DNA of 33,303 nt, taken from NCBI GenBank assembly GCA_012031415.1, contig JAAUTN010000035.1:1-33303 (forward strand). Reading direction: 5' to 3'. The notes below the pieces were generated by a model. The model was not told the DNA's origin and searched no databases. It worked only from the letters and a program-made list of their open reading frames with translations. This DNA comes from Leptolyngbyaceae cyanobacterium SM1_4_3 (GTDB taxonomy: Bacteria > Cyanobacteriota > Cyanobacteriia > Elainellales > Elainellaceae). Below, piece by piece: positions 1 to 7,087 of this stretch (position 1 is the first letter of the stretch; the number at the start of each line of letters is the position of its first letter). The position numbers and the translations under genes were made by a program.

Positions 1-55
1 TCAACTCTGCACGTCGTTCAATATCGTCAAGTATCTGTTTGAGTTCGTTACACAT
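1..55 (-). CDS. Possible partial CDS leaving the left edge
   Basis: An open minus-strand frame enters from the left edge and has an ATG at 55. It would encode a charged N-terminus beginning MCNELKQILDDIERR, which has the composition of a real helical protein start. The frame is also open upstream to about position 100, so an earlier start or a truncated gene is possible. There is no clear Shine-Dalgarno sequence before the ATG. No family can be named from 18 residues. It lies head to head with the HEPN-like gene at 103. Confidence 0.25.
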   Translation of the reverse strand, partial: MCNELKQILDDIERRAEL

Positions 56-102
56 CAACAGGTCTTTGTCTTCCCGAAGCTTTTCACCTATGGCTGTTTC
101 TC

Positions 103-381
103 ATGAATGATTTAGGATTGCTATATCTTCACGAGGACTACCAAACAGGAAATCCTAATCGGAAAAAAGATGCCAAACTCGCAAAAGAAGCTCAAAAATA
201 TCAACCGAAAGCAGTTTTAGAATTAATTTATCAGGCGCGGTGCAATCTTTTTCATGGGACAAAAGGTTTCGAGGAACGGCAGCGTGTGTTACTTGACAAT
301 ATGAGTGTGCTTATAGAATTTGTGACACAAAAGGTTCTAGAAAAGCTCAAGCAAGATTTAAGGTATCCAGTAGCGGTTTAA
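103..381 (+). CDS. HEPN-domain protein fragment, likely integron-cassette gene
   Basis: The 92-residue product has a predicted helix-rich composition and the motif RCNLFHG, that is R46-x4-H51, which fits the Rx4-6H active-site signature of HEPN ribonuclease domains. HEPN proteins are commonly toxins or accessory RNases paired with nucleotidyltransferases. At 92 residues it is short for a complete HEPN protein, and no good ribosome-binding site precedes the ATG at 103, so the N-terminus may be missing; the frame is open back to about 43. The TAA stop at 379-381 lies inside the left core box of an attC-like site, as is usual for integron cassette genes. The HEPN call rests on the motif and helical pattern alone. 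Confidence 0.5.
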   Translation: MNDLGLLYLHEDYQTGNPNRKKDAKLAKEAQKYQPKAVLELIYQARCNLFHGTKGFEERQRVLLDNMSVLIEFVTQKVLEKLKQDLRYPVAV

Positions 382-461
382 CAATTCGGCTGGAGCAGAC
401 TGTTGAGAGTACTGGTGTTGTTGCAAAGGTGACTTACAGCCGCTCAGCCGAACCGTTAGCC
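376..461 (+). other. attC-like integron recombination site (site 1)
   Basis: The left core box GTTTAAC (376-382) fits the R'' consensus RYYYAAC. After a 2-base spacer, TTCGGCTGGAGC (385-396) pairs with GCTCAGCCGAA (442-452), leaving one unpaired G at 392 or 393. After another 2-base spacer comes GTTAGCC (455-461), the R' box, which departs from GTTRRRY only at its sixth base. The imperfect hairpin, mismatched AA/CC spacers, one extrahelical base and a loop of 45 bases reproduce the arrangement of attC sites folded as single strands for integrase. The site directly follows the stop of the HEPN-like gene and precedes a gene of unknown function. Confidence 0.75.
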
Positions 462-486
462 TGCTTATCACGGAAAAACTAAATCA

Positions 487-936
487 ATGTCTCAGTCTTC
501 CGACAAAATAATTTCAAGATTGAGTAGTGCTGCGGACAGTGGCGAAGAGGGCGGATTGAATAGTTGGGGAGGTGGAATCAAAAAGTCTTGGAGTGTAAGA
601 CTGGAGAACCTTTCTGCCAGTATCGAAACAGATCAAGTTGTACCTATTCCTGGTACTAATACTCAAGTTCATGTAGAGGTATTTACAGTCAATGGGAAAT
701 GGACTTCCCATGTGAGAAAAGATGAGTACGCGGCTAGAACTCGAATCGACAAGAAATGGGGAGATGATAAGAATCCCTACGGCAACTTCACCGTTAAAGC
801 TAAAGCTGTTGATGGTGGAATCACAACTGATACTATTTTGGACGTAGATAACTACAACGATGAACCAAATAGATACGCTATGGAGAAGGCGAGTAATCTA
901 ATTCGGGCAATTTTGGCAAATCTAACTGCACGTTGA
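487..936 (+). CDS. Hypothetical protein, cassette-associated
   Basis: This codes for a 149-residue soluble-looking protein that I do not recognise. Residues 1-30 are rich in Ser and Gly. The middle (about 35-115) alternates hydrophobic and polar residues as in a beta-rich fold, and the C-terminal end (about 128-149) looks helical. There is no signal peptide or membrane segment. The ATG at 487 lies 25 bases after the right core box of attC-like site 1, the position expected for the first gene of the next cassette. No attC-like site follows its stop; there is only a short hairpin at 969-989. It has no close neighbour suggesting a function. It is likely a real gene because the frame is full-length between plausible signals. 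Confidence 0.6.
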   Translation: MSQSSDKIISRLSSAADSGEEGGLNSWGGGIKKSWSVRLENLSASIETDQVVPIPGTNTQVHVEVFTVNGKWTSHVRKDEYAARTRIDKKWGDDKNPYGNFTVKAKAVDGGITTDTILDVDNYNDEPNRYAMEKASNLIRAILANLTAR

Positions 937-968
937 ACTGTTGTAGCAGTAGTAATCGGGGTAATACT

Positions 969-989
969 AGGGTGGGTGCTGTCCGCCCT
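969..989 (+). terminator. Short GC-rich hairpin, possible terminator
   Basis: AGGGTGG (969-975) pairs with CCGCCCT (983-989), with one G-T wobble and a 7-base loop. It lies 33 bases after the stop of the 149-residue gene and before the next gene. There is only a mixed pyrimidine stretch after it, no true T-run, so a terminator role is tentative. Confidence 0.3.
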
Positions 990-1049
990 ACTTCTTCATA
1001 AGATAGAATAAGGTTCTAGAAATGATGAACAAGTAATAAGGAGTGACCT

Positions 1050-1322
1050 ATGCAAGCAATCCTTTTAAGTCGTGAAGAGGTTGCGCGTCGGGCAAAGCAA
1101 TTGTACGAGGGCGGAATCCGTCAAAAGGTCGAGATCGAAGAAAACATTGGCAAGATGGTTATTATCGACATTGAAACAGGTGATTACGAAGTCGATAAAA
1201 CTGGGCTGCAAGCATCACGTAACCTCAGCAAGAAGCATCCAAATGCTCGACTCTTTGGCATCCGCATTGGCTACAACGTTGCTGTCTCATTTGGGGGTGT
1301 TATGGAGCGGGTTAGTAAGTGA
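1050..1322 (+). CDS. Small protein coupled to clan AA protease
   Basis: The product is a 90-residue protein of unknown function. Its N-terminus (about 4-30) looks like an amphipathic helix and is followed by strand-like stretches with many charged residues. A good ribosome-binding site, AAGGAG at 1038-1043, supports the ATG at 1050. Its TGA stop overlaps the GTG start of the following protease gene by four bases (1319-1322), so the two are translationally coupled. The arrangement, a small charged protein translated just before an enzyme, resembles toxin-antitoxin or inhibitor-protease pairs, but nothing in the sequence proves such a role. A second frame read through the same bases (1072-1344) is a shadow. 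Confidence 0.65.
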   Translation: MQAILLSREEVARRAKQLYEGGIRQKVEIEENIGKMVIIDIETGDYEVDKTGLQASRNLSKKHPNARLFGIRIGYNVAVSFGGVMERVSK

Positions 1323-1684
1323 TTTCTGGAATTGTAACGGATAGACACGCAACGATCGCTCTGACGTTCTTGCTAACAAATGGTTCAACTGTCCCAATCG
1401 AGTTTGTCATCGATACAGGATTTACAGGGGAATTGTGCCTTCCCTTAGAAGCAGTTTCCCTCATGGGTTTAACCTTTAGACACGATACTTTTGCAAATTT
1501 GGCAGACAACAGCGAAGTATCACTCCCCCTTTACGAAGCGATTGTCCTTTGGGATGGAGTAGAGCGAGATGTTTTGGTCATTGCGACAGGAAGGCAACCT
1601 CTGCTTGGAACTGCTTTGCTGGATGAACACGAGTTGGTAATTCAGTTTACAGAAGGTGGATTGGTGACGATTGACGAGTTGTAA
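1319..1684 (+). CDS. Clan AA (retropepsin-like) aspartic protease
   Basis: The 121-residue protein starts at a GTG overlapping the upstream stop. FVIDTGFTGEL places the catalytic Asp at residue 32 within the D-T/S-G signature of retropepsin-like proteases. A later hydrophobic LLGTALL segment (about 94-101) fits the conserved hydrophobic-hydrophobic-Gly motif near the C-terminus of the fold. The length matches single-domain proteases that act as homodimers with one Asp per subunit. Substrates of the bacterial members are largely unknown. It forms an overlapping pair with the 90-residue gene upstream, and an attC-like half-site begins 26 bases after its stop, so the pair may be one mobile cassette. 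Confidence 0.75.
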   Translation: MISGIVTDRHATIALTFLLTNGSTVPIEFVIDTGFTGELCLPLEAVSLMGLTFRHDTFANLADNSEVSLPLYEAIVLWDGVERDVLVIATGRQPLLGTALLDEHELVIQFTEGGLVTIDEL

Positions 1685-1698
1685 GGGCTTGTCGGTGC

Positions 1699-2703
1699 GT
1701 GGCAGCGCAGGCTAACAATTCAAATGCAGCGATCGGGTTTGCCATGTTACGCGGCTATGTCTCCGCACTCTCACAAGCACGACCTGTCATGCTGATCGTC
1801 ATTCTCGGTACGCTCGTCAATATTACTGGAAACTACATCTTAGGCTACGGAAAATTTGGCTTCCCACGCATGGAACTTGCAGGGCTGGGACTCGCAAGCG
1901 GACTCAGCTTCTGGGTGATGTTTTTATCACTGCTGCTCCATACCTGCAAAAATCAGACCTTGAAAGAGTATCAATTTTGGCGTGAGCTACATCGCATCAG
2001 ACCGCAAATTCTTAGCAAGTTAGTGGTGGTTGGCATCTCGATCGCAGTGACGATCATCGCAGTCGAGTACGGCTTATTTACAGCAGTGACCTTCTTCATG
2101 GGCACTTTGGGAACAGAGACGCTTGCCGCTCATCAAACGGTTTACCAAACGATTTTCTTACTGTTTATGGTTCCGTTGGGAATGTCTTACGCGGTGACGG
2201 TTCGAGTGGGACAATGGGCTGGACAGCGAGATCGTCAAGGAACTAGACGGGCTGGCTACATTAGCGTGATGGCAGCAGCATGGTTCATGGGATTGACTGC
2301 GATCGGCTTGCTAGTGTTCCGTCAGCAGATTATCGGAATCTATCTCGATGTAAATGATCCAGAAGCAGCAAATGTCATCAATCTAGCCATTCCAATGCTG
2401 ATGATTGGAGCACTCGCTCAATTTTTAGATGAAGTTCAACGAGTGGCAATGGGAGCATTGTACGGGTTACAAGACACCCGTGTTCCAATGATTCTGAGTG
2501 TGGTTACATTCTGGGGAATTGGATTAGCGAGCGGCTATGTTCTGGGCTTTCCGATGGGATTGGGAGGCACAGGACTATGGACAGGACAATCGATCGGGGT
2601 TGCAGTTGCAGGCGTAATTTTCCTGTGGCGATTCCATAGCCTCACATCACCCAAGAACTTTTTGCGCCTCAAACTCAGTGAAACTCCTGTCCAACATCAT
2701 TAA
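1699..2703 (+). pseudogene. MATE family efflux transporter, N-terminally truncated
   Basis: From about residue 14 the 334-residue frame reads as a multidrug and toxic compound extrusion (MATE, NorM-like) protein. It begins with GFAMLRGYVSALSQARPVML, which in full-length relatives lies near residue 130, after the fourth membrane segment. Full proteins have about 450 residues and 12 membrane helices; here roughly the first third is absent and about eight helices remain. The second-half signature around AAHQTVYQTIFLLFMVPLG is intact. The frame opens at a GTG at 1699, but the first dozen residues come from spacer and half-attC sequence, so it is probably not a native start. The remaining protein is unlikely to transport. 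The C-terminal end is complete. Confidence 0.8.
1710..1731 (+). other. attC-like left half-site at the MATE junction
   Basis: The stretch GGCTAACAATTCAAATGCAG (from 1710) closely resembles the left half of attC-like site 1, sharing TAACAATTC, but no matching right half or pairing arm follows. Instead, sequence similar to the interior of a MATE transporter gene starts right after it. It is best read as a broken attC-like site, the other half having been lost or left elsewhere by recombination. Confidence 0.45.
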
Positions 2704-2792
2704 ATTAATGACTTTGCGGGGTTCTAATTCAAAGTCTCTGATCAGAATCCCGAATTCCTAACAATGTACATTCCCGCAATGGAGCAGAAGTC

Positions 2793-4145
2793 ATGATCAA
2801 CTCACGATTTTCAACATTTTCTTTTCTCGCAACAGCGACCGTTGATGAGAGTAGTTCTTTAGGGGTCGTTAGCATCCTACTCAGCTTGATTGTAATTTAC
2901 TTTGCAGCCAAGTTAGGCGGAGAACTCTGTGTTCGCATTAAACTTCCGCCTGTTCTGAGTGAATTAGTGGGAGGGGTGATCTTGGGTATCTCCGCCTTGA
3001 ATTTATTAGTGTTTCCGGAGACAAGCCCAATTGAAAGCTCAATGCTGTTTCAGCTACTCGGAAGACTTTCCAGCATCAATCTAGAGTCCCTTACATCAGT
3101 CTTTCAAATGCAAAGTCAAATGATTACAAATCTGGCTGAACTGGGTGTGATCATTTTACTGTTTGAAATTGGCTTAGAATCTGACCTCAAAGCATTATTG
3201 CGAGTTGGATCGCAAGCGACGATTGTGGCTTTAGTTGGGGTCGTCGTTCCGTTCTTGTTGGGCACGATCGGGTTAGTGTCTTTCTTTAGCATTCCAATGA
3301 TCCCTGCTATCTTTGCGGGTGCAGCTTTAACGGCAACCAGTATTGGAATTACGGCGAAAGTTCTGTCAGAGTTGGGACAACTTCAGTCTACAGAAGGGCA
3401 AATTATCATCGGTGCTGCGGTGATCGATGACATTTTAGGCATCCTTATTTTGGCGGTTGTTACCAGTCTTGCTAAAACTGGAAACGTCGAACTATCCCAT
3501 CTTGTTTACCTCGTCGTGAGTGCAGCTATTTTTCTCATTGGCGCAGTTTGGTTCGGGCGCTTTCTGAGTCCTTTCTTTGTGTCGATCGTGAATCAAATGC
3601 AAACACGAGGACAACTCTTGATTTCTGCACTCATCATCGCCTTTGTCTTAGCAGATATTGCTTCTCTGATTCACTTAGAGGCGATTTTGGGTGCATTTGC
3701 AGCAGGCTTGATTTTGGCAGAAACTGAGAAACGCGGCGTGTTAATGGAGCAAATTAAACCGATCGCAGATATGCTTGTTCCCATCTTCTTTGTTGTGATT
3801 GGCGCTCGTACCGATCTGAGTGTTCTAAATCCGTTTGTTGCAGAGAACCATCAAAGCCTAATCATTGCTGCGTTCTTAATCGTGGTGGCGGTTTTAGGAA
3901 AAGTGGTGACGGGCTTTAGTGTATTGGGTGAATCCGGTGTCAATCGTTGGGCGATCGGAGTTGGAATGATTCCAAGAGGTGAAGTTGGGTTAGTTTTTGC
4001 TGCGGTGGGTTCTGCGAGTGGAGTTTTGCCTCAATCTCTTAATGCAGCAATCATCGTGATGGTAATCTTAACAACGTTTTTAGCACCGCCCGGACTCCGA
4101 GCAGCGTTTGCTCAGACAGGCGAAATCTCTCAGGCATCGGGGTAA
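2793..4145 (+). CDS. nhaS3: Cation:proton antiporter, NhaS3-like (CPA2)
   Basis: This 450-residue membrane protein belongs to the CPA2 (KefB/NapA-like) group and closely resembles the cyanobacterial Na+/H+ antiporter NhaS3 in length and in blocks spread over its whole length. GAAVIDDILGI contains the paired acidic residues that bind the cation and proton in CPA2 exchangers. About 12 to 13 membrane segments are visible, starting near residue 23. HLEAILGAFAAGLIL and IPRGEVGLVFA are further family blocks. NhaS3 in Synechocystis is a thylakoid exchanger linked to ion balance; here the location is inferred. It starts 89 bases after the MATE remnant and appears intact, although both neighbours show cassette-type decay. 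The spacer 4146-4315 holds a 9-bp stem at 4266-4305 but no clear terminator. Confidence 0.85.
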   Translation: MINSRFSTFSFLATATVDESSSLGVVSILLSLIVIYFAAKLGGELCVRIKLPPVLSELVGGVILGISALNLLVFPETSPIESSMLFQLLGRLSSINLESLTSVFQMQSQMITNLAELGVIILLFEIGLESDLKALLRVGSQATIVALVGVVVPFLLGTIGLVSFFSIPMIPAIFAGAALTATSIGITAKVLSELGQLQSTEGQIIIGAAVIDDILGILILAVVTSLAKTGNVELSHLVYLVVSAAIFLIGAVWFGRFLSPFFVSIVNQMQTRGQLLISALIIAFVLADIASLIHLEAILGAFAAGLILAETEKRGVLMEQIKPIADMLVPIFFVVIGARTDLSVLNPFVAENHQSLIIAAFLIVVAVLGKVVTGFSVLGESGVNRWAIGVGMIPRGEVGLVFAAVGSASGVLPQSLNAAIIVMVILTTFLAPPGLRAAFAQTGEISQASG

Positions 4146-4315
4146 AGCAACAGGAAGAGAAGCAATGAAGACTATGTGCGGTTTCATAGCCTGACCTTAA
4201 AAAGTAGTTTTGACTGATTGGAACGAGGAAATTCTTCATCCCATTGTTTACACAATTAACGAGATGGGCAGTTCCTATCCAAGAAATCCAAGTAGAGAAC
4301 TGCCCGTGCCAAGCA

Positions 4316-4402
4316 GCCCAACATTGCGCTGAACCGGAACGGAGCGTAGGTTGTGGTTGAGTTGCAAAAATTACTGCCGTCTGATTATCTTAAACGTTAG
4401 CC
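4316..4402 (+). other. Degenerate or composite attC-like site
   Basis: GCCCAAC (4316-4322) fits the R'' box RYYYAAC exactly, and GTTAGCC (4396-4402) matches the R' box of site 1, including the following bases CTGCT. The sequence after the left box, TGCGCTGAACCGG, has no complement before the right box, so the two halves do not pair. This could be the left half of one site joined to the right half of another. A short open frame (4201-4332, starting without a clear signal) ends with a TGA just inside the left half, as cassette genes often do, so a gene remnant may lie upstream. The right box marks the start of the GNAT cassette. Confidence 0.4.
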
Positions 4403-4480
4403 TGCTGGGTTATCGGTGGGGTGGTGATTTAAAGCTTTTGGTGAGACGATCGCACAAAGAGCAGATTGAAGCAAAATATT

Positions 4481-4948
4481 ATGAGTACATACATTCGTAA
4501 AGCCCAATTACGAGATGTAGCTGCCTTAACTGAGCTACTTAGGTCTTTGGGTTGGTTTGCTTACATGGCATCAGAATCGAGCGAGATGACCTGCGAACGC
4601 ATTACTCACCACCTCACGTTGTACAGTGCAAATGAAAGCCACTCCATTTACATAGCAGAGGAAAATAGAAAGATTGTAGGTTATGTTGCAGTTCATTGGC
4701 TTCCTTGTCTCTTTTTGCCTGCACCGGAAGGTTACGTTTCTGAATTATTTGTTTGCGAATCTGTTCGTGGGCAAGGCATTGGAACACAACTCTTAGAAGT
4801 TGTAAAAGCAGAAGCACAAGAGCGTGGATGTTCACGATTGATGTTAGTTAATAGTCGCAATAGAGATTCATACAAGCGCAAGTTTTATGAAAGGCAAGGA
4901 TGGAAAGAACGTGAAGAGATAGCAAATTTTGTTTATGTGCTAAAGTGA
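4481..4948 (+). CDS. GNAT family N-acetyltransferase, cassette gene
   Basis: The 155-residue protein has the Gcn5-related acetyltransferase fold. SELFVCESVRGQGIGTQLLE contains the acetyl-CoA pyrophosphate-binding motif Q/RxxGxG/A as R96-G-Q-G-I-G101, followed by the expected helix. The C-terminal RKFYERQGWKE matches motif B (FYxxxGF). I chose ATG 4481 because IRKAQLRDVAAL then lines up with the usual first strand and helix; a TTG at 4466 is a less likely alternative. The acceptor substrate is unknown. The TGA stop (4946-4948) overlaps the beginning of an attC-like site, and another attC-type right box lies 79 bases upstream, so the gene forms a cassette of about 630 bases. GNAT enzymes are frequent integron cargo. 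Confidence 0.85.
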   Translation: MSTYIRKAQLRDVAALTELLRSLGWFAYMASESSEMTCERITHHLTLYSANESHSIYIAEENRKIVGYVAVHWLPCLFLPAPEGYVSELFVCESVRGQGIGTQLLEVVKAEAQERGCSRLMLVNSRNRDSYKRKFYERQGWKEREEIANFVYVLK

Positions 4949-5033
4949 CTTACAATTCGCTTAGAGCGGACTGCCAAAGGATTGTAATGCTGAGTTCAAT
5001 GTTACTTGCAGCCGCTGAATCGAGCCGTTAGCT
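4947..5033 (+). other. attC-like integron recombination site (site 2)
   Basis: GACTTACAATTCG (4947-4959) corresponds to TTTAACAATTCG of site 1 with a changed core box. TTCG (4956-4959) and AGCGG (4965-4969) pair with CCGCT (5012-5016) and CGAG (5021-5024), with a mismatch and an extra base between. After the spacer CC comes GTTAGCT (5027-5033), the right box. The spacing and layout match site 1 almost base for base, but the left box deviates from RYYYAAC, so the site may be only weakly active or dead. It begins at the stop codon of the GNAT gene. Confidence 0.6.
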
Positions 5034-5129
5034 GACTTCGTTTGGTCCGATAGGGCGTAGTTGAAAGTGTGCAATTTTCGACTGCCCAAACCGCCCAGAC
5101 GGGCAAGATGTCCAGCCCACAAAAGCTGT

Positions 5130-5965
5130 TTAGGGATAGCTTGATTCGGACTGCTCAATGAGTCGCTGAAACGCGACTAAAGCTGCCCGATGCTGTTCCT
5201 CAGCAACCCAAGTGAAATCATTGTGTCCTGCACCTTCTACCCATAGCGAAAGCTTCGGTTCTGGTGCAGCATCGTAAAGCCTCTGTCCATGCTCTATAGG
5301 GATATTTGCGTCTGCCTCACCGTGCATGACGAGTACAGGGCAATTAACCTGAGAAATTCTTTCCAGGTTAGGAAACTTATCAAACGGCAAGATGGGGATA
5401 GGCACCACTACCCGAAAAGCTGAGGTAAAGGTACTTTCCAAAGCTAATCCCGCTACTGGATGGCGAGTCGCTAGCTCAACCGCTGACCCTCCCCCCACCG
5501 ATCGCCCATAAAGGATAATTTGATCAGGAGATACCCCAAGCTGTTGGGTGAGATATTGGTAAGCCGTTTCTGCCTCTTCATAGGCATTGCGCTCACTGGG
5601 TCTGCCGTCACTGGTGCCATAGCCGCGATAGTCGTAGGCAAAAACGCTAAAGCCCCAGCTATGTAAGCGGTCTAACATCGGACGAATATCACCCAGGTCT
5701 TCGGCATTACCGTGAATGTAGAGCAGGGTATAGTCCGCTTCTGGGTTAGGTAGGTGTATCGCTGAAATTTTCTCACGGTCAGTGACAGGGAGTTTGAGAA
5801 TTTCCGCTGTGTCTCGATAGCTGGCAGGCTGAGGCAAAAAATCATGCTGTCCGCCAAGAAAAACACATACACCATGAAAAAGGTGTAAATGAAGACGAGC
5901 GATCGCACCAGTCTTTTCCAACTGAGTTCCCCGATCAGTAGCTTTCTGAGTTTTGATTGTGGCAT
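5130..5965 (-). CDS. Alpha/beta hydrolase, frameshifted near N-terminus
   Basis: The main frame (5130-about 5840) encodes a serine hydrolase of the DUF/BAAT-like alpha/beta family. YIHGNAEDLGD is the oxyanion region, YGRSVGGGS the GxSxG nucleophile elbow, HGEADANIP carries the acidic residue, and GAGHNDF the catalytic His. The expected membrane-anchored N-terminus (one helix, about residues 20-42, ending LADSMIF) lies in another frame starting at ATG 5965. It would join perfectly to LPQPASYRD if the run of six A at 5836-5841 had one more base. So the true protein is about 278 residues with a single N-terminal membrane helix. It starts 30 bases after the DUF5996 gene and may share its transcript. 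The substrate is unknown. Confidence 0.8.
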
Positions 5966-5995
5966 AACACCTACAGCAAAATTTGAAGATTGCCG

Positions 5996-6907
5996 CTATT
6001 TGAACCAGGTTTGCTTGAGTACATCACGCTCCCAATTTGCCAGTTCTGCTGCTGCCATGTAAGTGCTTTGGAGAAACGTCATTAAGGTGCGATCGGGATC
6101 TTCAGCTTCACGCACGGCATCCAGAGGCAAAATGAATTCCCCCAGTGCCTTATGATAAAAGGCTGATTCAGGCTGCACAGTTGCTTTACCAAATCCATCC
6201 GGCGTGGGATAGGCGTAAGAATAGAAGGCAGGATAGCCCAATCCTGCTCCGGGCCAAAAGCCAGCGCTACTCACTTCCTGGGAATAGGCTTCTTTAGCAA
6301 CCGCATCGGGCAAGTTGGGAACACCACCCGGATGTTCTGGAGCAGGTCGTCCTGAAAAGCGAGTGACGGCTAAGTCAAAGCTTCCCCAGAAAAAATGCAC
6401 GGGGCTGACCTTACCCGCAAAGTGAGAGCGAAACTCACGAAAGACGCGCTCACTTTGTAGCAGAATGCGCCAGCAGCGATTGGCACAGTCTGCATCGTAG
6501 GACTGGTGAGTTTCGTCCTGCTCAAACGGAATCGGATCGGTGACTTCATTCGGCGTGGTGTTGATCTTGATGGAAATATCAAGGTCAGTCAAAGCCTCCA
6601 TGACCGCTTGGTAGAAATCTGCAACGGAGCGAGGAGCCAGTTCAACAGTGCGCTGTTGTCCTTCGCTGGTGCTGATTTGCAGTTGATGCTCAATGAAATC
6701 AAAGTCAATCTGAAAAACGCGGTTGTCGTAGGGAATCGTCGTCGTCGTTAGCCCCCGCGCCGTCAAATATAGCGGCAAGTGCCAGGAGTGATTGATCCAG
6801 GGAGTCTGCACCATCCGGATCTTGCCCACAACCTGAGTCCACATATGTAAGGTTGTGTAAGTGTCTTGCCAAGCATCCAGATCTAAGCTGGGCCAAAGAT
6901 CAGACAT
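5996..6907 (-). CDS. DUF5996 family protein
   Basis: The 303-residue soluble protein matches the DUF5996 family in length and in its typical features. The start LWPSLDLDAWQDTYTTLHMW and the N-terminal WHLPLYLTARGLTT are typical, and VHFFWGSFDLAVTRFSGR in the middle and the YPTPDGF region follow. No catalytic function is known for the family. There is no signal peptide or membrane segment. The ATG at 6907 gives the canonical beginning of the family, though no strong ribosome-binding site is seen. It lies directly upstream of the hydrolase gene on the same strand. The upstream spacer (6908-7053) separates it from an insertion-sequence remnant and should hold its promoter, but I see no convincing boxes. 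Confidence 0.8.
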   Translation of the reverse strand: MSDLWPSLDLDAWQDTYTTLHMWTQVVGKIRMVQTPWINHSWHLPLYLTARGLTTTTIPYDNRVFQIDFDFIEHQLQISTSEGQQRTVELAPRSVADFYQAVMEALTDLDISIKINTTPNEVTDPIPFEQDETHQSYDADCANRCWRILLQSERVFREFRSHFAGKVSPVHFFWGSFDLAVTRFSGRPAPEHPGGVPNLPDAVAKEAYSQEVSSAGFWPGAGLGYPAFYSYAYPTPDGFGKATVQPESAFYHKALGEFILPLDAVREAEDPDRTLMTFLQSTYMAAAELANWERDVLKQTWFK

Positions 6908-7087
6908 GAGATTTACAATTTAGAGGAATCGAAGAAAAATTACAGTTTGTGAGAAGTTTAACACCTTAGTGTTTAGTTTTGAGCAAGCATTGGATTTTAC
7001 CTTCACCTCAACTTGCGTCTAACTAAAACTATGGTTATCAGAGGCAGTCAACCTAGTAGGCTTGGGCGTGAATCCATCTACCCTTTG

